DNA of 64,000 nucleotides. Origin: Pseudomonas gozinkensis (GTDB taxonomy: Bacteria; Pseudomonadota; Gammaproteobacteria; Pseudomonadales; Pseudomonadaceae). The stretch spans positions 5,083,001 to 5,147,000 of the forward strand of contig NZ_CP062253.1 in the NCBI RefSeq assembly GCF_014863585.1, given 5' to 3'. The position numbers and the translations under genes are program-made. The notes beneath the pieces are model-generated. The model was not told the origin of the DNA. It saw only the letters and a list, made by a program, of their open reading frames with translations, and made no database searches. Positions within the stretch are counted from its first letter, which is position 1. The number at the start of each line of letters is the position of its first letter. Below, piece by piece: positions 57,320 to 64,000 of this stretch.

Positions 57320-58771
57320 ATGTCCGTCCGTCGTACCAAAATCGTCGCTACCCTTGGCCCGGCCAGTAACTCGCCGGAAGTTCTCGAACAGCTGATTCTG
57401 GCTGGCCTGGACGTCGCCCGTCTGAACTTCTCCCACGGCACCCCCGACGAGCACAAGGCTCGCGCGAAGCTGGTGCGTGACCTCGCTGCCAAGCACGGCC
57501 GCTTCGTCGCCCTGCTGGGTGACCTGCAAGGCCCGAAAATCCGTATCGCCAAATTCGCCAACAAGCGCATCGAGCTGAAGATCGGTGACAAGTTCACCTT
57601 CTCCACCAGCCATCCGCTGACCGAAGGCAACCAGCAAGTGGTCGGCATCGACTACCCGGACCTGGTCAAGGACTGCGGCGTGGGCGACGAGCTGCTGCTC
57701 GACGACGGCCGCGTGGTCATGCGTGTTGAAACCGCGACCGCCACCGAACTGAACTGCGTGGTGACCATCGGCGGCCCGCTGTCCGACCACAAAGGCATCA
57801 ACCGCCGTGGTGGCGGCCTGACCGCGCCGGCCCTGACTGAAAAAGACAAGGCCGACATCAAGCTCGCCGCAGAAATGGAAGTCGACTACCTCGCTGTGTC
57901 CTTCCCGCGTGACGCTGCCGACATGAACTACGCCCGTCAACTGCGCGACGAAGCCGGCGGCACCGCGTGGCTGGTAGCGAAGATCGAACGCGCCGAAGCC
58001 GTGGCCGACGACGAAACCCTCGACGGCCTGATCAAGGCGTCCGACGCTGTGATGGTTGCCCGTGGTGACCTGGGCGTGGAAATCGGCGACGCCGAGCTGG
58101 TCGGCATCCAGAAGAAAATCATTCTGCACGCACGCCGCCACAACAAGGCTGTGATCGTGGCGACCCAGATGATGGAGTCGATGATCCAGAACCCGATGCC
58201 GACCCGCGCCGAAGTGTCCGACGTGGCCAACGCCGTGCTCGACTACACCGACGCCGTGATGTTGTCTGCCGAATCCGCTGCCGGCGCTTATCCGCTGGAA
58301 GCCGTACAAGCCATGGCGCGCATCTGCGTCGGCGCTGAAAAGCACCCGACCAGCAAGACTTCCAGCCACCGCATCGGCAAGGAATTCGAGCGCTGCGACG
58401 AAAGCATCGCACTGGCGACCATGTACACCGCCAACCACTTCCCGGGCGTCAAGGCGATCATCGCGCTGACCGAAAGCGGTTACACCCCGCTGATCATGTC
58501 GCGTATCCGTTCGTCGGTGCCGATCTACTGCTTCACCCCGCACCGCGAAGCCCAGGCTCGCGCGGCGATGTTCCGTGGCGTGTACACCGTGCCGTTCGAC
58601 CCGGCTTCGCTGGCTCCGAACGAAGTCAGCCAGAAAGCCATCGACGAGCTGGTCAAGCGCGGCGTGGTGGAAAAAGGCGACTGGGTCATCCTGACCAAGG
58701 GCGACAGCTACCACACCACCGGCGGCACCAACGGCATGAAGATCCTGCACGTGGGCGACCCGCAGGTCTGA
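57320..58771 (+). CDS. pykA: Pyruvate kinase
   Basis: 483 residues from the ATG at 57320 with GAGGAG upstream. The sequence has TKIVATLGPAS, the active-site region with AKIERAEAV, MVARGDLGVEIG and the conserved QMMESM. It converts phosphoenolpyruvate and ADP to pyruvate and ATP. The length fits the type II (PykA) group. A 20-codon open extension upstream is not used. Confidence 0.96.
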   Translation: MSVRRTKIVATLGPASNSPEVLEQLILAGLDVARLNFSHGTPDEHKARAKLVRDLAAKHGRFVALLGDLQGPKIRIAKFANKRIELKIGDKFTFSTSHPLTEGNQQVVGIDYPDLVKDCGVGDELLLDDGRVVMRVETATATELNCVVTIGGPLSDHKGINRRGGGLTAPALTEKDKADIKLAAEMEVDYLAVSFPRDAADMNYARQLRDEAGGTAWLVAKIERAEAVADDETLDGLIKASDAVMVARGDLGVEIGDAELVGIQKKIILHARRHNKAVIVATQMMESMIQNPMPTRAEVSDVANAVLDYTDAVMLSAESAAGAYPLEAVQAMARICVGAEKHPTSKTSSHRIGKEFERCDESIALATMYTANHFPGVKAIIALTESGYTPLIMSRIRSSVPIYCFTPHREAQARAAMFRGVYTVPFDPASLAPNEVSQKAIDELVKRGVVEKGDWVILTKGDSYHTTGGTNGMKILHVGDPQV

Positions 58772-58785
58772 GTGACCGAAAAATA

Positions 58786-58818
58786 AAAAACCTGCCGCTG
58801 ATAACGGCAGGTTTTTTT
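58786..58818 (+). terminator. pyk terminator
   Basis: CCTGCCG / CGGCAGG around a seven-base loop, with A-run before and seven T after, about 20 bases past the pyk stop. Confidence 0.9.
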
Positions 58819-58890
58819 ATGCCTGAAAGAAAGGCAAGTCACTTGCCTGTCAACCCTTGGTTGCAATGAACTGCGGTACTCCGCTCGTCG

Positions 58891-58912
58891 CCACTGTCAG
58901 ATCTGACAGTGG
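58891..58912. promoter_or_regulatory. Perfect 22-bp palindrome upstream of the delta-60 gene
   Basis: Core 58893-58910 is ACTGTCAGATCTGACAGT, perfect for two more bases each side (CC/GG). It lies 75 bases before the delta-60 gene start; an extra half-site CTGTCAG is at 58942-58948. The same motif is found upstream of the tcaA-like gene and, degenerate, the first Ig gene. Confidence 0.65.
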
Positions 58913-58985
58913 GCGGTGCAATCCCAAGCTGCTTGTATGACCTGTCAGTGTTGTTCTCTTATCTCCAGACACAGGTACAGCGAAA

Positions 58986-60305
58986 ATGAACTCCAAGAGT
59001 TTTCAAGCACCTGCCGGCGCAGGCCAGATTGATCCGACCTTTGGCACCAACGGTTTGTTTATACCCAACGTTCCGCATCCGACGGATCAGCACATCAGTG
59101 TCAGAGCAATGACTCTTGATGAAGATGGAAGCGTTTATTGTGTCGGTACAGTACTCCTTGCCGGAGGTCGATCGGAGTATGTGTGCTTTCACCTTTCCCG
59201 GGGGGGTGTCATGGATCCGCTCTTTGGCACCGATGGATATGTCAGAGGCAGCTTTGACACATCGGGAGACAATGTGACTCACTCTGGCGGAGAACACGTA
59301 CTGATTCAGAACGTTAATGGTGTTCAGAAGATCCTGCTGGTGGGGACACTCATCAGCGGATCAAAATTCAAGCGAGCCCTGGTCAGACTGGAAAAAGATG
59401 GTGGTATTGACCTTAGCTACGGAAAGGACGGTGTGGCGGTGATTGATCTACCCACACTTGAAAAAGGGGCAGACATACCGCCTCTACCGGACGCCAAAAG
59501 GACCGGTAACCAGAACGGAGCGCCGGTAATTCTGTTGCCCGACAATAAAGTGCTTCTGGTGAAAGATGCCATGACAGGCTGGGGGATAAAACAGCCCAGT
59601 TATATTGTGAGGCTCAATGCCGATGGTTCCCTGGATACAACCTTCAATGAAACGGGATATATCTCCTTCTTCATTGAGGACGCCAATGAGATATTCCTGA
59701 CATCTGTCGCATTGACCGATGACGGCAATTACATTGCCGTCGGATATGCGCTCTATTCTCACATCCCCGGGGAAGCGTTGTTTGTCCAGGTAGATGAAAA
59801 CGGGCAGCTTGATCACTCATTCAACGGCAGCGGATATCTGACCATTGGCGAGCTTCCCGCTACACAGTTCTATCTGGATCAACTAACGCTACAACCCAAC
59901 AAACGCATTTTGGGAATGGGCGTCGCCACCGATGAAAAAAATGCAGGTCTGTTGATCAGCCGTGAACAGGATGGGTCGCCGAATATTCAGTTCAATCACG
60001 CCAGACCGCTTCTCACCCCCCTTGAAAACAATGGCATCGGATGGCTCTTTGGCAAGACGCAACCTGACGGCCACGTGCTTGTTGCCGGTGCAGCCTTTGC
60101 CAACAACGTCGTCATTGCACGAGTCTTGAATGAAGGAAAACTCGACACTTCCCTGGGCCAGGGGACTGGGTATCTTCGCTTTGCCGAGGCCAGAACAAAT
60201 GGAACTCTAGCGGTTGCGTTCGAAGACAAGAGTTTTCTGTTTACCGCCTGGTTCACCACGCCAACTGGAGAAAAGTTCGGCATTGCCCGAGGCCTGCTCA
60301 TTTGA
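58986..60305 (+). CDS. Delta-60 repeat protein
   Basis: 439 residues with six copies of the delta-60 motif: GQIDPTFGTNG (about 13), GVMDPLFGTDG, GGIDLSYGKDG, GSLDTTFNETG, GQLDHSFNGSG and GKLDTSLGQGTG, which suggests a beta-propeller. No signal peptide is seen. The base composition looks lower in GC than pyk next to it. The ribosome binding site is weak. Function is unknown; the shared palindrome links it to the Tc/Ig genes, which is an inference. Confidence 0.85.
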   Translation: MNSKSFQAPAGAGQIDPTFGTNGLFIPNVPHPTDQHISVRAMTLDEDGSVYCVGTVLLAGGRSEYVCFHLSRGGVMDPLFGTDGYVRGSFDTSGDNVTHSGGEHVLIQNVNGVQKILLVGTLISGSKFKRALVRLEKDGGIDLSYGKDGVAVIDLPTLEKGADIPPLPDAKRTGNQNGAPVILLPDNKVLLVKDAMTGWGIKQPSYIVRLNADGSLDTTFNETGYISFFIEDANEIFLTSVALTDDGNYIAVGYALYSHIPGEALFVQVDENGQLDHSFNGSGYLTIGELPATQFYLDQLTLQPNKRILGMGVATDEKNAGLLISREQDGSPNIQFNHARPLLTPLENNGIGWLFGKTQPDGHVLVAGAAFANNVVIARVLNEGKLDTSLGQGTGYLRFAEARTNGTLAVAFEDKSFLFTAWFTTPTGEKFGIARGLLI

Positions 60306-60378
60306 GAGCGATAATGCTGAACGTTTGAGGCAAAGAAGCGCCGGCATGTGAATGGCGGGGCTTCTTTGAATCAAACTT

Positions 60379-61128
60379 TCAATGCCGTTTGATGAACCCG
60401 GTCAACGCCGCCAACGCCTCCGGCGACCGCAGCCGCTGGGTGAACAGCGCGCCCTCCTCCTCGATCACCTTGCGAATCAACTCGCGATCCGGTGCGCGCA
60501 TCAACTGTTTGCTGATGCGCACCGCCTCGGCCGGCAACTCGTCAAAGCGCAACGCCATCTCCCGCGCTTTGGCCAACGCGGCTTCGCCACTGCCCAGCGC
60601 CTCGGTCGCAATCCCCCACTGCGCCGCCTGCTCGCCGGTGAAGCCTTCACCGAGCAACAACAATTCCGATGCTTTGGCCTGCCCGAGCAGACGCGGCAGG
60701 ATCAGACTGGAACCGAACTCCGGGCACAATCCGAGATTGACGAACGGCATGCGCAACCGCGCATCCCGCGCCACGTACACCAGATCGCAATGCAGCAACA
60801 ACGTGGTGCCAATCCCCACTGCCGCGCCTGCCACGGCGGCGATCACCGGTTTGCGGCACTCGAGCAGATTGAGCATGAAGTGGAACACCGGGCTGTCGAG
60901 GTCGCTCGGCGGTTGCTGGATGAAGTCGGCGATGTCGTTGCCGGCGGTGAAGCACTCGGCGCTGCCGGTAATCAGCACGGCGTTGATTTCGGAGTCGCTG
61001 TCGGCCTGTTTCAGCGCCTCGGCCAACTGGCTGTACATGGCGCGGGTCAGGGCGTTTTTCTTGTCCGGGCGGTTGAGGCGCAGGGTCAGCAAACCGCGTT
61101 CGCGTTGCAGCAGGATGGCTTCGGGCAT
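60379..61128 (-). CDS. Enoyl-CoA hydratase/isomerase family protein
   Basis: 249 residues of the crotonase fold: oxyanion-hole segment FTAGNDIADF, then VAGAAVGIGTTLLLHCDLVY and FVNLGLCPEFGSS with a Glu at the second catalytic position. The ATG at 61128 fits the family; an extended frame of 68 codons upstream is rejected. It lies 29 bases downstream of the ferredoxin-reductase-like gene in the same direction, the PA4330-PA4331 order. Confidence 0.9.
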   Translation of the reverse strand: MPEAILLQRERGLLTLRLNRPDKKNALTRAMYSQLAEALKQADSDSEINAVLITGSAECFTAGNDIADFIQQPPSDLDSPVFHFMLNLLECRKPVIAAVAGAAVGIGTTLLLHCDLVYVARDARLRMPFVNLGLCPEFGSSLILPRLLGQAKASELLLLGEGFTGEQAAQWGIATEALGSGEAALAKAREMALRFDELPAEAVRISKQLMRAPDRELIRKVIEEEGALFTQRLRSPEALAALTGFIKRH

Positions 61129-61157
61129 GGCGTGTCTCGCATCTGAGAATTCAGCGC

Positions 61158-62093
61158 TCAACCACGGCTCAGGAAGACATCGGCCAGCAGTTGATTGCGC
61201 GGCAGTCCGGCCAGGAACAGACGCTTGGCAAACGCGTCGACGCTGGCCGTCGAGCCGCAGACTAAGGCCAGGGTTTGCCGGGAAACAAGGCGCAGTTGCG
61301 CCAAAGCGGCCGGCAACTCGGCCGCCGTCCACCGCTCGACGCTGAGGTTGTCCCGCTGCGCGGCCAGTGCTTCAAGGGGTTTGGCCAGATAATGCCCGTC
61401 GGCGTCATGGGCCAGGTGAATGACGCGGATGGCGCCTCGATGATCGTGACGCAAAGCCTCACGCAACACGCCGAACAACGGGCCGAGCCCCGTACCGGCG
61501 GCGAGCAGCCACAGCGGCCGGTCGTGCCAGTCCGGGTCGTAATGCAGCGCGCCGCCGCGCAGTTCGCCGAGGCGGATCGGGTCGCCGATCTGCAAGCGGC
61601 GCGCGGCATCGCTGAATTCGCCGGGCTCGCGGCAATCGAGGTGGAATTCGAGAAAACGGTCTTCTTCCGGCAGGCTCGCCAGCGAATACGGCCGCGCAAC
61701 GTGGCCAGCCCACAGCACCAGATGCTGACCGGCGCTGTAGCGCAACGGTCGCTGGGGTGTCAGGCGCAGACGCAATACGCTGTCGCCGAGCCAGTCCAGT
61801 GCTTCGACCACCGCCGGACGGCCGTCGGTGACCGGATCGAAGGTGTGTACCTGCAAGTCTTCGATGACCTGACACTGGCAGGCCAGCCGCCAGCCCTGCT
61901 CACGCTGCTCGGCGCTCAGGGCATCCGGACGACTGTCGGCGGGCAAGCCTTGTACGCATTGCACCAGGCACGCGTGACAACTGCCGGCGCGGCAACTGTA
62001 AGGCACCGCCACACCGTTCTGATTGAGGGCATCGAGCAGGTTGCTGCCCGCCGCCACCGGCCACTGTCGTTCACCGACCCGCAGTTCAGGCAT
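61158..62093 (-). CDS. 2Fe-2S ferredoxin / FAD-NAD(P) reductase fusion
   Basis: 311 residues: N-terminal plant-type ferredoxin domain (PYSCRAGSCHACLVQC, then CQC, giving four Cys) and C-terminal ferredoxin-reductase domain with RPYSLAS (FAD) and AAGTGLGPL (NAD(P)). It should shuttle electrons from NAD(P)H to an unknown oxygenase or acceptor. ATG at 62093 with GGGAG, overlapping the cyclase stop by eight bases, so the three minus-strand genes form an operon. Confidence 0.9.
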   Translation of the reverse strand: MPELRVGERQWPVAAGSNLLDALNQNGVAVPYSCRAGSCHACLVQCVQGLPADSRPDALSAEQREQGWRLACQCQVIEDLQVHTFDPVTDGRPAVVEALDWLGDSVLRLRLTPQRPLRYSAGQHLVLWAGHVARPYSLASLPEEDRFLEFHLDCREPGEFSDAARRLQIGDPIRLGELRGGALHYDPDWHDRPLWLLAAGTGLGPLFGVLREALRHDHRGAIRVIHLAHDADGHYLAKPLEALAAQRDNLSVERWTAAELPAALAQLRLVSRQTLALVCGSTASVDAFAKRLFLAGLPRNQLLADVFLSRG

Positions 62094-63204
62094 CGACGTT
62101 CTCCCACGCCGCCGCGCAACGGTTGCGCCCGTCGCGCTTGGCCCGGTACAGCGCCTGATCGGCGCGCTGCAAGGCGTCGTCCAGATCATCGCCCAGTTCC
62201 AGCAGGGTCATGCCGGCGGACAGGCTCAGGTTTTTCACATTCAGGCCCACCAGTTCAACGTCGGTGAAGGCGATGCGCAGCCGTTCGCAACAGGCAGTCA
62301 GGCGCTCGGCGTTGCAATCGGGCAGCAGCACCACGAATTCTTCACCACCATAACGCGCCAGCACGTCGCCGTCGCGCAGACAGACCCCGGCCACTGCGGC
62401 GAACGCCTGCAACACCTGATCGCCGGCCGCATGGCCGTGAATATCGTTGATGCGTTTGAAGTGGTCGAGGTCGATCAGCGCCAGACCGTGTACCACGTCG
62501 GCCTCCATCGCATTCAACTCGCGGGTGGCCAGGCGCAGGAAATGTCGGCGGTTGAACAGCCCGGTCAGTTCGTCGGTGGCCACCAGGTCTTCGAGCTGGC
62601 GCATCATCCCGCGCAGGGTGTCCTGATGCGCCTGCAAGGCGAACCGGCGCTGGCGCATGCGTTGGCGAGAGGTCTGGACAAAACTTGCGTAAATCACCAG
62701 CCAGGCCAGCACGATCAGCAGGATGCAAGCCTGCAACGCGGACAGCGCCGGATCGTGCAGACGGAAGTGGTAGCCGTCCCACAGCGTGATGGCGCAAAAA
62801 CTGAAAAAAACCAGCATCGCGCAGCGTACAAACGCCCGCCGCGACAGGTGAAACAGGCCGAACAGCAGGATCAGCACATAGAAGACCAGGAACTCGCCAC
62901 GGGCCTCTTCCAGATGCGCGATCAGCCACGTCTGCCAACCGAGGCCGAGCAGCACTTGCGCCTCGGTCAGGCTCGGGTCGGAAAAGCGCAGGTTGCAGCC
63001 TGAAAAGAATATGGCGAACAGGGTCGCCTGGCTGATGACCACCAGGGCGCTGCCGACCGCGACGCCGGTCAGCGAATCTTCGTAGTGTCCGGTGAAATAC
63101 GCCAGCCACAGCAGCAGCAAGGCCAATCCATAGGTGGCTGCGGCGAGGGCGAAGCGTTTAAGCAAAAGACGTTGAATGGCGTTATGGGTCAATCGTTGAC
63201 TCAC
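62086..63204 (-). CDS. Membrane diguanylate cyclase (GGDEF)
   Basis: 372 residues: about six membrane helices in residues 15-175 (MASE-like), a linker, and a GGDEF domain from about 205, with the active loop GGEEF at 286-290 and an inhibitory RxxD site at 277-280 (RDGD). It makes cyclic di-GMP and should be product-inhibited. The location matches sadC (PA4332), although SadC of P. aeruginosa is longer as I recall. It starts at GTG; no clear ribosome binding site. Confidence 0.9.
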   Translation of the reverse strand: MSQRLTHNAIQRLLLKRFALAAATYGLALLLLWLAYFTGHYEDSLTGVAVGSALVVISQATLFAIFFSGCNLRFSDPSLTEAQVLLGLGWQTWLIAHLEEARGEFLVFYVLILLFGLFHLSRRAFVRCAMLVFFSFCAITLWDGYHFRLHDPALSALQACILLIVLAWLVIYASFVQTSRQRMRQRRFALQAHQDTLRGMMRQLEDLVATDELTGLFNRRHFLRLATRELNAMEADVVHGLALIDLDHFKRINDIHGHAAGDQVLQAFAAVAGVCLRDGDVLARYGGEEFVVLLPDCNAERLTACCERLRIAFTDVELVGLNVKNLSLSAGMTLLELGDDLDDALQRADQALYRAKRDGRNRCAAAWENVDA

Positions 63205-63365
63205 CGTGCGATAAGAGGCTGACCGAGTGTCCTACTCTACAGACCGGCTGCCACTTTAGTGGCCCAGTCGATAAATGACCATTGATTTTCGGGCCGGGTA
63301 TTTGGCGTCAAAAACCTGCAGCCATGCGACCAACGAATGACTCCCGGCAGATGTGCCCGCCACCG

Positions 63366-63392
63366 AGGCGCGGTATACTGCCGCGCCTTTTT
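63366..63392. other. GC-rich hairpin with TATACT loop, upstream of fumarase
   Basis: AGGCGCGG (63366-63373) and CCGCGCCT (63381-63388) around TATACTG, followed by five T. It may be a rho-independent terminator-like structure or the core (TATACT) of the fumarase promoter; nothing upstream on the plus strand needs a terminator. Confidence 0.4.
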
Positions 63393-63503
63393 AGCGTCGC
63401 GCCAGCAGCCCCGGCGTGCCTTGAAAGGTGTCTGCGACCGACCGATGCACCCAAGCCGCAGGCACCTTATTGAATGTTCCCGTCTTTTAGAGGAGCGCGA
63501 CTC

Positions 63504-64000
63504 ATGACAGTGATCAAGCAAGACGACCTGATTCAGAGCGTTGCCGACGCCCTGCAGTTCATTTCCTACTACCACCCCGTGGACTTCATCCAGGCGATGC
63601 ACGAAGCCTACCTGCGCGAAGAATCGCCAGCGGCCCGTGACTCGATGGCGCAGATTCTGATCAACTCGCGCATGTGCGCCACCGGCCACCGGCCGATCTG
63701 CCAGGACACCGGCATCGTGACCGTGTTCGTGCGTGTGGGCATGGACGTGCGTTGGGATGGCGCGACCATGAGCCTGGACGACATGATCAACGAAGGCGTG
63801 CGCCGCGCCTACAACCTGCCGGAAAACGTCCTGCGTGCTTCCATCCTGGCCGACCCGGCGGGCGCTCGTAAAAACACCAAGGACAACACCCCGGCGGTCA
63901 TCCACTACTCCATCGTTCCGGGCAACACCGTGGAAGTGGACGTGGCGGCCAAGGGCGGCGGTTCCGAGAACAAGTCGAAAATGGCCATGCTCAACCCGTC
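63504..64000 (+). CDS. fumA: Class I fumarate hydratase, N-terminal part
   Basis: 165 codons before the window ends. MTVIKQDDLIQSVADALQF, the ATGHRPICQDTGIVTVFV Cys ligand region of the iron-sulfur cluster and the NKSKMAMLNP stretch are class I fumarase features. It hydrates fumarate to malate in the TCA cycle. GAGGAG lies nine bases before the ATG. The order cyclase-fumarase matches PA4332-PA4333. Confidence 0.94.
   Translation, partial: MTVIKQDDLIQSVADALQFISYYHPVDFIQAMHEAYLREESPAARDSMAQILINSRMCATGHRPICQDTGIVTVFVRVGMDVRWDGATMSLDDMINEGVRRAYNLPENVLRASILADPAGARKNTKDNTPAVIHYSIVPGNTVEVDVAAKGGGSENKSKMAMLNP

Noticed and set aside
57074..58750. A 558-codon open frame opposite pyk
   Set aside because: Antisense shadow of pyk; sequence composition is that of a reverse frame and no start signal is present.

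Overview
The window is a piece of a Pseudomonas chromosome, most likely from the P. fluorescens group. The protein sequences (RuvABC, AspS, OprD, MvaT, PctA-type chemoreceptor, SecA, Pyk) closely match what I remember of Pseudomonas families. The gene order repeats blocks I recall from P. aeruginosa PAO1 (around PA0958-PA0968, PA4394-PA4405 and PA4310-PA4333), and the intergenic REP elements are the typical pseudomonad palindromes. No RNA gene, insertion sequence, prophage or CRISPR array was seen.

Layout. 1-8.5 kb: a mostly minus-strand housekeeping block (ybgC end, ruvB-ruvA-ruvC, yebC, aspS, an FmdB-like zinc ribbon, an RHH protein, Dps, slyX, a HIT protein) with a membrane-anchored cold-shock protein on the plus strand. 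9.4-10.7 kb: an OprD porin behind an ~900-base leader. 10.9-22.8 kb: mscS, yajQ, a panE-like reductase, an orphan sensor kinase, a cobalamin adenosyltransferase, a Nudix/ThiE-like fusion, GST, argJ, secA and dciA. 22.8-32.8 kb: a HerA-like ATPase, a PctA-type amino-acid chemoreceptor, a three-gene envelope-glycan-like operon, purU, mvaT and sbcB. 33-39.7 kb: a tightly coupled six-gene RDD-SpoIIM-DUF4129-DUF4350-MoxR-DUF58 operon.

39.7-55.2 kb is the accessory region of most interest: four large minus-strand genes, none with a signal peptide. The middle two are the N- and C-terminal halves of a Tc (toxin complex) TcA subunit, split TcaA/TcaB-style. They are flanked by two giant immunoglobulin-like repeat proteins (1092 and 1431 aa). 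No TcB or TcC (SpvB/RHS) gene is present in the window. An 18-bp palindromic motif (ACTGTCA...TGACAGT type) lies 75-101 bases upstream of the first Ig gene, the tcaA-like gene and, 3.5 kb away, a delta-60 repeat protein gene. This suggests a co-regulated Tc/Ig/delta-60 set.

55.6-64 kb returns to core genes: a DUF6124-like protein, a PilZ protein, a lipoprotein, pyruvate kinase, the delta-60 protein, enoyl-CoA hydratase, a ferredoxin-type reductase, a membrane diguanylate cyclase and the start of a class I fumarase. Start codons were re-chosen from ribosome binding sites, overlaps and family N-termini. Several genes use GTG or TTG starts.
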